A DNA stretch of 64,000 nucleotides from Desarmillaria ectypa (lineage: Eukaryota; Basidiomycota; Agaricomycetes; Agaricales; Physalacriaceae), in contig JAUDYN010000005.1 of NCBI GenBank assembly GCA_030407005.1, forward strand, positions 868,001 through 932,000, in the 5' to 3' direction. The position numbers and the translations under genes are program-made. Positions 12,363-24,858 of the stretch are shown here, one piece after another (positions within the stretch are counted from its first letter, which is position 1; every line of letters starts with the position of its first letter). The notes beneath the pieces are model-generated. The model was given only the letters and a program-made list of their open reading frames with translations, was not told where the DNA came from and did no database searches.

Positions 12363-13891
12363 CCAGGCAAGGAGGGGGTCCTTTTGGGGGTTTCTATGAT
12401 TATCCCTATTCTGGCTCTTTTCACTTGTTTGAGAATTGCCAGATCATGGTATGGATGTTCCACTATACCTCAGCCTCTTCTAATTTTCAACATAGATTGG
12501 TAACCCATTGTTCTTTTTGTGCCATCTGTTCTTTAGCCATTTATATTTATTTGTCAGGGGTCAGTTGAGGTGGTTCTGCAGGTGTAAAACTAGTTCCAGG
12601 GTCTTCTCTGGCCTCTGCAAATAGAAGGCTTCTTCCTGGATAGGAATAGAAGCTAGTTTGCCAAATTCTGTTTATTGGCAGGGAATCAGGGAGAGGGCAT
12701 GGTGAGTTGATTGGAGTATCTGGGAGATAATTTGAAAATGACATGTATTGAGACTGGAATGATTCCAGCCCAGTATAGAATCCCATGTTGTATGTAAAGC
12801 TATCAAAATTTAGCCTCTCTCTCATCCAGGTCTGGCTATTTATTCTCCCATTGTGCCAGAACTTATAGAATGCATTTTAGCTCCCTCTGCTTATTATCTG
12901 TCCAGAGCTGTAGCCCTGGTACTCAGTCCCCTGCTGATGGAGGGCATAGCTCCTGGTTTCTATTTGTGTATATCCAGATGTGAATAATAGCCCCTGCCTC
13001 TGGGCCTTGAATTGGGTCTCTTCAGTTGAGGGCAAGGTATTTGTCCATATCCAGATGGATTCCTGGCCAGGCTATTCTGGCTTTGATGTCATTTCTTTGA
13101 AGCTCCCAGGCTTCACTTCAAAAGGGACTGAAAAGAGTCCTATTGATGTTTGTGAGCTCCAGCCACTTAAAATTGGATCTCTTAGTATTAAAAGAGTTGT
13201 TGGCACTTCTGAGAGTGGTTGGGGGGGGGGGGGGGGGGAGTCAGAGGGGAGTTCAAGGAAAGGGAGAGAAGAGAAGGAGGAGTCACTTTCCTCTCCTTTG
13301 GTTGGCCATGAGATTCTCTCCTGGGTGGTGGCCCAGGGTCTGTACAGGTGGTTAGAATAGAGTAAACCCATCCTGGCATCATCTGTGAGTTGTACCCAGG
13401 CTGGGCAGATAGGTGTGTAGGGAGGTGGGGGATGACTTAGTGTTTGGAATGTAACCTGTATATTCTGCATATGTTCTATGATAGGAGATCATTCCACCCT
13501 GGGATGCTCAGTGTGAGAAGTCACTCTTTATATGGGGAACTCATCAGAGGAGTGGGGGATGAATGTGATATGGTGGTGGGGGAGGTCTTCCTCCTTAGAG
13601 GATGCCAGACTCACTGGGTCCACCCTTGTAGGGGCTGGTTGCCTGGGTAGAATATAATATAAGGGAAAGGGTACAGGGGGTTGTGGTCATAGAATTTGTC
13701 ATTGATGTAAGTAGTTGCAGATTTCTTCTTCCCATGTTAGAAACACAAGTGCAGTAAAGAAGACAAGTAAGAAGGCACTGCTGATAGCAGTGCTGAGAGT
13801 GATTGTTCAATGTTTTCAAGGTTTGTTGGGCATATGGGTTTGTCTCTTCATGGCTAGCAGTAAAGAGACAAGGTAGAATCTTTGAACTAAT
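12363..13891 (-). pseudogene. Gyp0 gag remnant, N-terminal half
   Basis: Minus-strand gag sequence corresponding to Gyp2 at about 33,000-34,600 (for example the proline-rich reading near 13,072-13,470 with motifs DDARMGLL and PLSEVP). It contains an 18-base G run at 13,221-13,238, which is a proline run on the minus strand. It joins to 1-1,427 once the nested insertions are removed and ends at the Gyp0 5' LTR. Confidence 0.68.
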
Positions 13892-14292
13892 TGTTAGACC
13901 TACAGTCCATGTGATCTTCTGACTCATGTATTCCCATAGGCTGCCTCATGTTTGGGCAATCACCTTAGAGTATGGCTATAGTCTGCAGATCATTGTGGAG
14001 GATATATGGCATAAATTAAACTTTAGTTCAAAGATAGGGAATATACAGTGAGTACTATGTTACTTATATATGAAAAGGGAACAGTTTTAATTATAGAATT
14101 GTCCTTGGTAGACTATGTGTAATCAGGTATAAAAGAGCATGCTTATGGATGACTATAGTGAGGCATTGTATAAATAGGAAGGGATAGGGTGACTCTCATA
14201 GATAAGAGATGGAGAAGTGATAGTGATGGTGATTAGATGATAGTGATAGTGATTAGATGAGAGATAAGGTTGAAAATAGAAAAATCATAATA
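13892..14292 (-). repeat. Gyp0 5' LTR (chromovirus type, decayed)
   Basis: On the plus strand it begins TGTTAGACCT and ends AATCATAATA. This matches the LTR at 61,691-62,127 and, more loosely, the Gyp2 LTRs. About 401 bp. No purine tract follows on the right, as expected for the 5' LTR of a minus-strand element. The internal gag lies immediately to the left. Confidence 0.72.
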
Positions 14293-15353
14293 AGTTCTAT
14301 CACTAGAAAACTGGACTGAGCATAAATGCCTAAGTCAGAATAACTAGTCATATGGTAATCTTGAAACAGGACTTAGAAATAAATTAGGAATGGATTAACC
14401 TTAAGCCTAGATCTGACTATTGTGATATAGATCTCTTATGATTAATATTAGTGTAGCTAGACTGCACTCTTGATCATGATCAGATAGCTGTTACAGGCAC
14501 CAATATCCAGATATTCATATAACCACATTACTAGGATATGAAGTTGGGCCAAGGGTGTGGAAAGACCAACTGTGGAGTTTCTAGACCAATCATTTGAAAA
14601 GAAAATAGACTAGACTGACTATTGTGTGATTATTCACCATTATTCATGACTAGCCAAGAAATTCTTACCAATATACTCTATACCCAGATGATATCTATAG
14701 TTCTGCCTCAGTAGTATATAAGTAGTGGGATAGGTGCTTATGCAAAGCAGATAAGCCATTCTCACAGTTGAGCCCTCACTGGTAGTAACTGGTGTCCCCA
14801 ACTAAAGGCTTTTGTGCTTAACCTTGATGAAGTGATTAATAGTTGCTAAGTCACTCATAATATTGCATTAAATTGAAGTCCCTTAGAGTCACTGTTGTAT
14901 CCTGCAAAGGTTCAGAGTGTTTTAAAGTTAGTTCAAGCAAAGTTCTTGAAGTTATAGTTTATTCTTAGACCAAGAGCACCACTAGTCAGCCAAGAGTGTG
15001 ACTGGTCAAGTGTTTATCACTTGTAGGAAGCAGTATAGGGCCAAAGTGCCACCAGTCTGAAGCAGTTTCAGTCAGAACAAGCACAGTAGCTTAAACCAAG
15101 TCATTCTTTATCCAATTATGTTTTACCTACCTTGCTAGTATGAGTAGTACTTTGTATAACTCACTAGTAATGAATAAAACATCTTTAAGATAACTGTACT
15201 TAATTATTGAAGTCTGCAGAGTGCTTCCATCATACTTGAAACCAACCAAATTCAATATTGGTGATTAAGTGTAGAGTAGTGAGAGATTTAGTGTGATTGG
15301 TGTTCATTGCCATTCCCTAATTCTTTTGTCACTCACTGTTACCAAGCACATCA
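14293..15353 (+). repeat. LTR-B copy 3, 5'-truncated
   Basis: Matches LTR-B copy 2 from about its position 300 to its end, finishing GTTACCAAGCACATCA. The first 300 bp are missing where it abuts the Gyp0 LTR. It has very little CpG, in contrast with copy 2. The TATATAAG and AATAAA signals are still visible. Confidence 0.82.
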
Positions 15354-15452
15354 CTATGTTCCATGATTGGCACTGAGATTAGATGGAATAAGATCAGCAC
15401 CTAGATAAAAGTGAGATAAGATAAGTGTAAAAAAATAGGAGAAATCATAATA
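15354..15452 (-). repeat. chromovirus LTR fragment
   Basis: Matches the last 100 bp of the LTR at 61,691-62,127 (GGCACTGAGATTAG, GATAAGATAAG, GAAATCATAATA). LTR-B copy 3 seems to have landed in this LTR; its other part is not recognisable to the left. Confidence 0.55.
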
Positions 15453-15915
15453 ATAGGGTGCTCCATCTTTGATATCTGGTGTATGCATAAAGTGTTTAGA
15501 CCAGAAAGCCATTGAATACAGATACATAGTCATTATGCAACTATAGAAATAGTATCAGCTGATTGTAAGATATATTAATTCTGCTAAGTACTTATAATAC
15601 CTTATTGATTTAAGAATTAAAATAGTAAAGGCAGCTGCAGAAAAAGAGAGCAAAAACCATGTATTAACTATCAGCCATACCTAGAAGAGATATATTTACT
15701 TCTTTATGTAGTCTGGAGGGCATGAATAGACTTACTCTCAGGAATAAAGTAATCTTGATAGATCTGGAAACTTCAAGTCAAAGATACTAGACTTATAAAA
15801 GTAATTAAACTCACATTGATCTTCATTAGCTAATGAGAAATGCTGAGAAAAATAACCAGAATATTCAAGGTAATTCAATAACTAGCTCAAAAACAGGATA
15901 GATGTGCACTCTGCT
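15453..15915. other. AT-rich spacer, nothing recognised
   Basis: About 460 bp of AT-rich sequence with no open frame of note and no similarity seen to the other repeats of the window. It lies between two chromovirus LTR pieces and may be old element interior or host spacer. Confidence 0.4.
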
Positions 15916-16323
15916 TGTTAGCAATGAACTTGTAATGACTAAAAAGGATTAACTAAAGAGCTGTCTTATATTTGGATGATCACTCAGCAGAGATCCAACT
16001 AGAGTCTAAGAGTGTCAACTAAGTTCTTAATCAGAAAGTAAGAAGTTTGCAAGTATAAGTTTGGTGGATTAAACTTTAACTCAAAGCTGGAGCATAGAGC
16101 TAATACAGATGCATTTTAAATATTATAAGGTCCAATATCTAATAATAGATATCAAAAGTCTGTGATTTCATAACCACATGTAACACTGTTATTATCATAT
16201 AGTTTCTGTATATTATAGTGCCATACTCAAGTTATGTAGTTAAGATATGGGATTCTGATATGATAGGTATGAGTAAGAGATAAGATAAGAGAAAAAGAAA
16301 AGAAAAGAAATAAAACTATAATA
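15916..16323 (-). repeat. Gyp4 3' LTR, heavily decayed
   Basis: Begins TGTTAGCAATG and ends ACTATAATA, followed by TTACCCTCTCACTAAG, the complement of a decayed polypurine tract like those next to the Gyp2 and Gyp3 3' LTRs. About 408 bp. It is AT-rich with almost no CpG. Confidence 0.6.
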
Positions 16324-17860
16324 TTACCCTCTCACTAAGACAATCATTTTAATTGTCATTAGGTTGTTTCCTGCAACTAAGAGGATAACTTCTTCTACTG
16401 CCTCAGGTATACTATCAAAGAGTAGGCCATCTAGTTTGATGTTGATGAAAACAGGTTTTGAGGTTTGAAAGAAGGTTGTTGCATTCAGATCATCTCAAAT
16501 TCTTCATGAAGTTCTGAAGAATTTTTGAGATTTTCATAAGTGATTTATAAATTTTTCTCATAAGGATAACCTTTTCATTTGATAAGGTATTTTTTCTTGA
16601 AAGCTATACATTCTCCCCTTCCTTATACTTTTTGTCTATATTAGTCTAAGATTGCTTCAATCTTATATTTAATCTCTCTATCTATCAGATCTGATTCAGG
16701 TGAAGATAGTTGCTGTTGATTAGAGAATTCAGGAGAGTAGTATAAGGTAAGTAGGGCTTTATTAAAACAATCATGAACCTTCTAATTAGGAGGCAGTTTC
16801 AGCAGGTATGAAGAGGCTCTGACTTTGAAAATGATTTTGAATAGGCCAACTCATTTGTCACCAAGCTTTTTCATGAGACAAGGAAAATATAGATTGGTAG
16901 AGTCTAACCAAACCTTGTTATCAGGTTTATACTCTTAAGCAGGCAGTCAATACTTATCATACTATTTCTTTATTATTTCTGCTGTCTTTTCTAATTTTTT
17001 TTTAGGTTTGTTTATGGATTTTATGTATATCCTTGGTATACTAGACTGCAGTGGGATTATTGCCAGTAATAGTGAAAATAGGAATGTATCTTGGATGCTG
17101 GCTATAGTTGACAAAGAATAGTGAGTATCCTATGGAAGAATGGATTTGATTATTGTGTTGAAAAGTGGCCAGTGGTAGTCACTCATTCCAGTCACTTTGT
17201 TGATAGTTAATAAACAGTCAAAGATATTTTTCAATCTCTTGATTTGCATATTCTATTTATCTATCAGTTTGGATAATATGTAGTGGATGGGTTCTTCTTT
17301 ATGTTAAGTATGGCATATAACTTCTTCATGAATTTAGAGATAAACTATGAATCTCTGTCAGAGATGACTTTTATAGGCATTCCTCATTCTGCATATATTT
17401 TATCTCACAGGATTTATATCTATCTGAGTGCTAAAAGTTCTGTAGTGCAGAATATTAGTATGATTTATTTTGAGAATCAATTCACAATTACCAAGATCAC
17501 ATTGTAGTCTTATGATTCTAGTAATGATCTGATTAAGTTAACTGAAATATGCTCCTAAGGTTAGGTAGAGATTTCATTTAGATGAAGCAGTGTTTATTTC
17601 TGTCTAGTGTTGGTTGGTCTTAGTTTGTTGGCATGCTTTACATTCTCATATATAGCTTTTAATATCTTTCTTTAGCTTTAGCCACCAGTACTCTCTTTGA
17701 ACCAACTCCTTCATCTTCTTTACTTCTGAATGTTTTGAGATAATGCAATTGTGGAATATGGCAATAATTTCTCTATACAAGGCTTTATCTCAGAGAATAT
17801 AGATGTGCCTATTATAGTAAAGTATTAAAAGGTGTTGACTATACTAGAAGTGCAAAGTGC
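16324..17860 (-). pseudogene. Gyp4: decayed chromovirus pol 3' part (integrase region)
   Basis: Minus-strand remnant aligned in order with Gyp3 and Gyp2. It covers the C-terminal tail (16,330-16,450), the region upstream of the chromodomain (16,790-16,960), the integrase core (about 17,000-17,500) and the zinc-binding region (about 17,640-17,800, matching 28,320-28,400). Stops in every frame. The right end fades at about 17,860. Confidence 0.55.
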
Positions 17861-18739
17861 TATAATACTACACATAATAACACACTCAACAATTACAGTT
17901 CAAAAGAGGTAATTTATACCTGGTCAAACATTTATACTGAAGATACTAGATTCCTAGTAGCAATTAAATATAGCCTGTCTGGTGCAGTTTCTGAATATGC
18001 ACAAACTGCCTGGTTGCAGTTTTTACTGGTACTATACAGATTCTGGTCTGTGTCTCAGCTTTCTATTTGTAACTTTCTGAACTGATTGCTTGCTAACTGT
18101 TTTTGCATACACAAAGTGACCAGATTACTTAATTCTATTCTAGGTGAGTCAATGATTTGAAGCTTTTGGCTAATAAAACTCATATTATTTGCTTGGTAGT
18201 ATTCTGGGAAGCTAGCAATCTGCTGTCCTGCTGCTATAAACTGGTATTTATACTATTCTGCTTTTTTCCATATTTCCAATAGTTTCAGGTACTATTATTA
18301 CCCTTGCTGATGCAAACTAGGCAGGTATGAGCTTATATTTCTGCTACCAGATAATCCTGATCATACTTGAGTCTACTTGTCCTGGTTTCCAGACCAATTT
18401 CATCAGACAGCTATTACTGCCAGAATATTAGTTTTCATTAGGAACATATGTATTACTACTTTTGGACTCTTAGTTTTCTTCAAAACTAATTATTAAATTA
18501 TTAGTCTGATTGTCTAGAGTTTAGACCTATCATGACTAGCCCTTACTATTCTAGCAGGACTTTCTGACATCCAGTTTATCTTTATATGCTTTTCTTATGG
18601 GTACAGTCATATGCAGAGTTTGTAGATTTATAAAATGGAATTTTATACAATTTTTATAATGGTGAAGCCTGATAAACATATTAGTATTCCCTTTCCCATT
18701 ATAATTCCTCATTCATAATTTAAAAAATTGATGACTCTC
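17861..18739. other. AT-rich spacer, nothing recognised
   Basis: About 880 bp of low-CpG, AT-rich sequence. I see no supported gene and no clear match to the repeat families listed here. Confidence 0.4.
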
Positions 18740-19933
18740 TGATAATATGCTTGATAATAGTGAGTGACAAAGAATTAGAGAATGGTAATGAACACCAATC
18801 ACACTAAATCTCTTATTACTCTACACTTAATCATCAATATTGGATTTGAGTGATTTCGAGTATGATGAAAGCACTCTGCAGACTTCAATAATCAAGTACA
18901 GTTGTCTTAAAGATGTTTTATTCATTACTAATGAGTTATACAAAGTACTACTTGTACTACTTGTACTAGCAGGGTTGGTAAGACACAATTGGGTAAAGAG
19001 TGACTTGGTTTGAGCTACTACACTCATTCTGACTGAAACTGCTTCAGACTGATGGCACTCTTAGCTTAAGAATAATACTATAACTCCAAGAACCTTGCTT
19101 GAACTAACTTCAAAACACTCTGAACCTTTGCAGGATACAACAGTATACTCTAAGAAACTTCAATTCAATGCAATACTATGAGTGACTTAGTAACTATTAA
19201 TCACTTTGTCAAGGTTAAGCACAAAAGCCTTTAGTTGGGGACACTAGTTACTATCAGTAAGGGCTCAACTGCAGGGATAGCTTGTCTGCTTTGTACGAGC
19301 ACCCATCCCACTACTTATATACTACTGAGGCAGAACTATAGATATCATCTGGGTATAGAGTATATTAGTAAGAATTTCTTGGCTAGTCATGAATAATGGT
19401 GAATAATCACATAATAGTCAGTCTAGTTTGTTTTTTTTTTTTTTCAAATGATTGGTCTAGAGACTCTGCAGTCCAGCTACACTAGTACCAATCTTAAGAA
19501 ATCTATATTGCAATAGTCATATCTGGGCTCAAGGTTAATCTATTCCTTATTTATTTCTAAGTCCTGTTTCAAGATTGCCATGTTACTAGTTATCCTAACT
19601 TAGGCATTTATACTCAGTCCAATTTCCTAGTGATAGAACTTCATGAGATCTGTATACTCTGCTCCTGGTTTTAGTGTGCTAGTAGTATCCTTCATTTGCT
19701 AGTGGCTGTATTTAGTCCTGCTAGCATTTGAGTTACTAGTCTGGCCAGCTGGTAGATTTAACCCACTAATAGTGTCGCATCTAAGTCCTGGCTCTACCAG
19801 TTGCTTACTGCATTTAACTATCAGCTCAAAGCCTCAGCTATAGTCCTCTATGTATCACTAGTATAGGATAGATATGCAATAGTATTGTTACAAAATCACA
19901 AAATCTAGGTATGAATGTATAAGCAGTATATTA
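18740..19933 (-). repeat. LTR-B copy 4 (minus orientation), probable 3' LTR
   Basis: Reverse complement of the LTR-B sequence over 1,194 bp, including the AATAAA and TATATAAG signals and the conserved first and last bases. On its right the minus strand reads GTGCAGGGGAGA straight into the LTR, a good polypurine tract. A Ty3-type integrase tail in the same orientation follows at 20,354-20,812, so I read it as the 3' LTR of a minus-strand element. TCTC occurs on both sides (18,736-18,739 and 19,934-19,937), which would also fit a solo LTR. Confidence 0.78.
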
Positions 19934-21150
19934 TCTCCCCTGCACTGAAATAGTGACTGTCCCCAGTCACCTAAGTCCCTTTTGTACTTAGCAGTGCATC
20001 CCACTAGTAGACCTTTACTACTTCTTTTTGAGGTCACAGTTCTCAATCACATTCTTGTCATCAAGTCCAGCTGACACTTAGCCATCAGAGATCAACAAAT
20101 TCACTTGATGATTTTCAGATTTATATACAATAGTGCCAATCTTCTTTGATAGGACTCTATTCTTCTCATTCTATTCTCAATACTGGTCAGTATTCTGCTT
20201 ATACAATCATAGTTTTAGACTTGCCACTAGTTATGCTGACTATTACTAGTTACTGTCTATATAATTTTTCCATTACTAGTCTATTATTACTGCGAATACT
20301 AACTGCCTAGATAGTCTTATCTAGCTTACACTATTATTACCCAGCAATACCAATTATGTTTGAATGTTGTTGACTGCAGTTTTTGAGCTTCTAAGTTGAC
20401 TAGTGATGGGGACTTTGTCCTCTTCACTACTACTACTATCACTATCATTGTCACCAGGCTGATGGTATCCCTCTACTTCTGAATCTGAATCTTTACTATC
20501 AGATCCTCTAGTGTTGCTCTGTTGCAGTCTAATCTGGTCTACACCATACAGTTTCTTGCTTAAGAGCTGATAGTGATATTCAGTTGGGACAGACTCATCA
20601 CTATTCACCAACTCTTTAAGAGTTTGAGGACCTGCATCAATTAAATCATGAATTTTCTTTGGTAAGCTAATACTATGCCTTGCATGATATGGGATTATTC
20701 TAAACTGAGCAACTGTGTCACCCACCAGTGATCCATCCAATTCTGCTAAAACATAGGAACTACCTTTGGTCCTTCTTATGATGACTAGTGGCCCTAAGTA
20801 TCTTGCCTCCATCTTGCTATCCAGACTATCTTCAACATGTATGTTTCACATAAGCACTAGTTGACCTGGTTTGAAGTCATAGTCTACAATAGTGGCTTTA
20901 TGCTTGCATTCATAGTATAGTATGTTATTGAGCTTATTCTTACTGACTCTCTGTCTCAATGGCCATCACATATTGAGCATGCTTAGCTAGTGCTTTCATA
21001 TGGAGACTAATTAGGTCTGCAGTGCTCAAAATTCCACTTGAGGGTTTTACTAGCCAGGTAGCTTCAACTATGTCAAGCAGTACTATTGAATATGCACCTA
21101 GTGCTATAAAATATAGTGAGCAACCTATCTCACATTTAATAGTGATATGG
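19934..21150 (-). pseudogene. LTR-B family pol remnant: integrase C-terminal end
   Basis: The 152-codon open stretch at 20,354-20,812 reads RYLGPLVIIRRTKGSSYVL, then ELDGSL and FRIIPYHARHS, followed by an acidic Ser-rich tail. This is the integrase C-terminal module common in Agaricomycete Ty3/gypsy polyproteins. It continues upstream on the minus strand to about 21,100 with weaker similarity (DYDFKPGQLVL) beyond a frame break. There is no chromodomain, which separates this family from the Gyp elements. It gives the only clue to the coding part of the LTR-B family. Confidence 0.75.
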
Positions 21151-21740
21151 TATGCTGCACTATATATACATGTGCACTAAATTTTGGCTTCTGCCAAGCC
21201 ACAGGACTAAAAACAACCACCTGCTCAGTTAATAGGAATATAGGACTAGGATCCACTAGAAATGAAGAAAATGAAGGTCAGAGGACAACAGACTGTCATC
21301 CACATGGCTATCCATTGTCAGTAACCTGCTTTTCCACCAGACCAGGAACCAGGGGCCAATGGACTGTCATCTACACTACCATCTGCCAGTGGAAGCCCAT
21401 ATCTCCACCTTAATATTATTAAGGATGGTAATCCTATATGGTTTTCCCTTAGAAGAATCATTTAGGAGTGTAAAAAGGGGTGGACATGATGGAGTGGGTT
21501 GCTACTTAGCAAGATTATTAGAGTGGACAGGTATAGGGGTAAGAAGTTGGAGAAGTATAAAAACACCAATGTAACTAAAGAAAAAGGACAATCAAGCTCA
21601 TAGCACACAAAAGGAATAAATTCCTTATTCAAGCCTTCAGCTAAGCATACTTTAGTAGCCTCATGCCTAATATTGCTAGCAGATAGCATGGAAGCTTGTT
21701 GCTATCACTCAGAAATTGCTCTCAAAACCCAAATCTCTTA
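21151..21740. other. unassigned junction between opposed element halves
   Basis: No gene supported. It separates a minus-strand integrase tail from a plus-strand gag and probably holds decayed element interior. Confidence 0.35.
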
Positions 21741-24000
21741 AAAGGATGTTGAGTCTCACTCTTTTACTCTTCTCCACTATCAGAAGCAGATTCTTACTGA
21801 TCTGAAGCAGGTGGTTCTTGCACCTTCTCATATACTTATTGTATACAAAAGATCTTGCAAAAGCAAACTGTAATTCTCTCACCAGAGAGTTTGTCAGTCT
21901 TACAAGTGGAGCCCACCACAAGAGGGGATTGATTCACAATTGCAGGAGAAAGAAGAACTCTTTGTCTAACTCTATGATGCTTAGAAGTAGAAGTGCTCAG
22001 AGCTACCTTACAAGCTACTGCAGGTGATAGAATATCTGACAAGAAAGATCTAATTGACTTGGTACCAGATAATGAGTCAAGACACTTTTATTATGATATA
22101 ACCTTCACATCCACATATGAACAAGAACTAAGAGCTATCCTAGAGTCCTTATTATTGGAACAATCACATTCAGAGAGTGTATCTACAGAGTTACTTATTC
22201 ACCAATGCTCAAACTCAGACCCAGAGTCTAGTAGCTCACACTCAAATAACCTAATATTACACTGTACCTGGTCCCTAGAGCTAGAAGAACCAAGCCTGCC
22301 TTCTTCATCAAGTTTTCTACCACCAGATAGAATATATCATTGGGCTAGGAATAGAAGGATTTATTTACATTTCAACATGACACAATAACCACAACTACCT
22401 ATTAAAGACTCTAACAGAGTCCCAAGCTGAAGATAGAAAGAAGATTAAGACTCAATAATCCTACTCATCTACTTTGATGAGATAGAGTGGATGTGTAAAG
22501 CAGTCAGGCAGCAAATGGATTGAGAGTTCATACAGACAGCAATCCTATATGTAGACCTGATCCAGGCAAACTTATGGCAAAAACTATCTGAAGCCACAAG
22601 CAAATTGAGCTGCTTTTAAATCCCAAATATATGAGTTCTACCCAAAGTCTAATGAGACCCACTGCTACATGTCTACTCATCTAGAAAAAGTGGCTAGAAT
22701 ATTGAGGGTCTCACCTATAATATCATTAGATGAATTTGGCCACTTTAATAGATATATTCAAAGTATTGGATTAGATCTTACTACAGGAACCAACCTACTC
22801 ACATCAGCATATGAATATGCTAGGGTGTACATATCTATAATCCATCCAGAGTTAAGAATGTTGGTTGACCAGTGGCTAGCTATGCTATTCCTTAACCAGG
22901 ATCCTACACAACCCTTCTCTATAAAAGAGGCCTAGAAGGTTGCCAAGTACACACTGGAAAGCTATAAATCCCCTTACATCAATCCCACTCCAGTATATGC
23001 CTCATATACACCTCAAGCAATGCTATCACCTTACCCTATGCAAGGTTAGCAAGTAGCACTTACTTTAGCTAATGGACAACCACCAGCAGCAACTGGGAGA
23101 AGCATAGTAGAGATGATAGATGCTTTACAACAGGCATCCACTATGGGTCTGCTGCTTACCTTCTACAATCCATATGGGTATTCACTCTATAGGCAGCCAA
23201 ATCCCATAATGCTAGGCCAAGCTGCTGCACCAGCCACTCTGCAACAAATAGCTCCCTCTGTTAAAACAGAGTCCATGGAAGAAAGATTACTGGCTGCTAT
23301 TCAGAAACTTGCAGATAAAGAAGGAGCTAGCAGCAATAGCAGGTTACAGGGATTGCACTGCCAAGAAAGCAGATACTAATAATGGTCTCATTAAGTGGGA
23401 CTACAATAAATAAAGGCTAACTATGCTAGATAGTTCTAACCTACCTAAGAGAATTACTTAAGGCACAGATCAACAAATAGTATAAAGAGCATAAGAAATC
23501 TGCTTCTGTCAATAGGATATTTACACAAGCTATAGGAACTATTGAAATTATATATCCACAAGGATATAGGCAAAAGGCAGAAAATACCATGAATTATTTG
23601 ACAGTTACACCTTTCCAGATAACAAGCTTGTATAAGAAGCATGCAGAAATTCAAGCTGCTTAACTTATGGCATATATAGAGGATCCACAAGAGGAGGAAG
23701 AGGAAGATGAAGACCCCACCATCAAGATTCTCAAGCAGATGCTTTAGGAGTGGATCAAAGTAAAGAAGAATAAAAAAGTGCAAGGAAGAAAACAAGGACA
23801 ATCATTTAAAAAGATTGAAGTTGTGATACCATCTACTAGAGAAAATCAGCCATCTGCTTCAATGCCTGCTCAACCTCAGCCAGTAGCTGAGAGAAACACA
23901 AAAATGCAGGATCTACCTACTAAAGCTAAAGAACAGCAAGTAGAAATGAAGAAGGACCTGCATCAATACAATCATGTAGCTCCCATCCTTCAGTCTGGTA
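21741..24000 (+). pseudogene. decayed Ty3-type gag, plus strand
   Basis: A set of short plus-strand frames whose character fits the gag of Agaricomycete Ty3/gypsy elements: a Ser/Glu-rich N-terminal part (21,993-22,388), a capsid-like helical part (22,640-22,935, with FYPKSNETHCY then LDEFGHFNRYI), and a later acidic stretch followed by a lysine-rich one (23,690-23,800). Stops separate the pieces. It may belong to the LTR-B family, but no LTR adjoins it. It is cut at about 24,005 by the Copia1 LTR remnant. Confidence 0.5.
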
Positions 24001-24007
24001 TAATATA

Positions 24008-24063
24008 CTTCAACATTGCTCTGATTGCTGGATTGCTATATGTGGCTGAGTGCATCTTCAACA
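24008..24063 (-). repeat. Copia1 3' LTR remnant
   Basis: The last 56 bp match the end of the 192-bp copia LTRs at 36,835-37,026 and 62,308-62,499 (CAACATTGCTC to ATCTTCAACA). The rest of the LTR is missing. The sequence after it, CTCTCTCAAGATAGCAATAG, is the complement of the copia polypurine tract region. Confidence 0.7.
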
Positions 24064-24858
24064 TACTCTCTCAAGATAGCAATAGGCTTAATTCATGAAC
24101 AAACTTCTCATGCTTGGGCTTTGGTAATGCTTTCATAAAAATGTCAGCAACTATTTTATTAGTGGGGCAATATACTAGTTTGATAACTCTGAATTCCATT
24201 TTTTTGCAGACAAAATGATTCTGCATATCAAAGTACTTCAACTATGCATGATATTGTGGATCTCTAGCAATAGTGATGGTAGATTGGTTGTCTTCAAATA
24301 ACAGAGTAGGTTCTTCTTGGATGTATTTCAATTCTGCTAAAAGGTTGCAATTTCAGATTACTTGATGTGTTGCATGTGCTAAAGCTGTATATTCTGCTTC
24401 TGTGGATGACAAGACAATGGTTGACTGCTTCTTGGATAACTATATAAACACTCCACCTCTCAATAGATAGGTATAGTCTGAGACTGTCTTTTGATCATCT
24501 GGGTTGGATATGTAATCTACATCAGCATATTCAGCACTGAGAACCTTGTATTTTTAATTGGCTTGGAAGGTGAGTTTTAAGTCCTTTGTTCCAGATAGAT
24601 ATCTAAACACTCACTTTATAGCTGACCAGTATTTAAGACCTGGGTTGTTTGAGAACTGGCTTAATAACTGTACAGCATATGTGATGTCAGGCCATGTGCA
24701 AATTGCAGCATATATTAATGAACCAATAGCAGACTGGTATCTATCTTAGGTGGTAGGCTCAACATATTCATTAGCTAGTTGCTTATGCAGAGTGACATTG
24801 GGATTAAGTAGAGTGGTAATGGGTGATGCATTGTGGAGGCTAAAATGGGTGAGTAATC
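24064..24858 (-). pseudogene. Copia1 RT end and RNase H remnant
   Basis: Minus-strand sequence running parallel to Copia2 at 62,500-63,300, where the RNase H reads DNQSAITIA and DIFTKALPR. Stops are frequent. It is interrupted at 24,858 by the Gyp3 LTR; the integrase and gag parts of a copia element in the same orientation reappear at 35,030. Confidence 0.75.

Noticed and set aside
17283..17507. Plus-strand frame in the Gyp4 region
   Set aside because: It is the reverse of minus-strand integrase sequence recognisable by alignment with Gyp2.
20354..20812. Independent host gene with an acidic Ser-rich tail
   Set aside because: The RYLGPLVIIRRTKGSSYVL module is the integrase end of Ty3/gypsy polyproteins, and the LTR and purine tract lie next to it.
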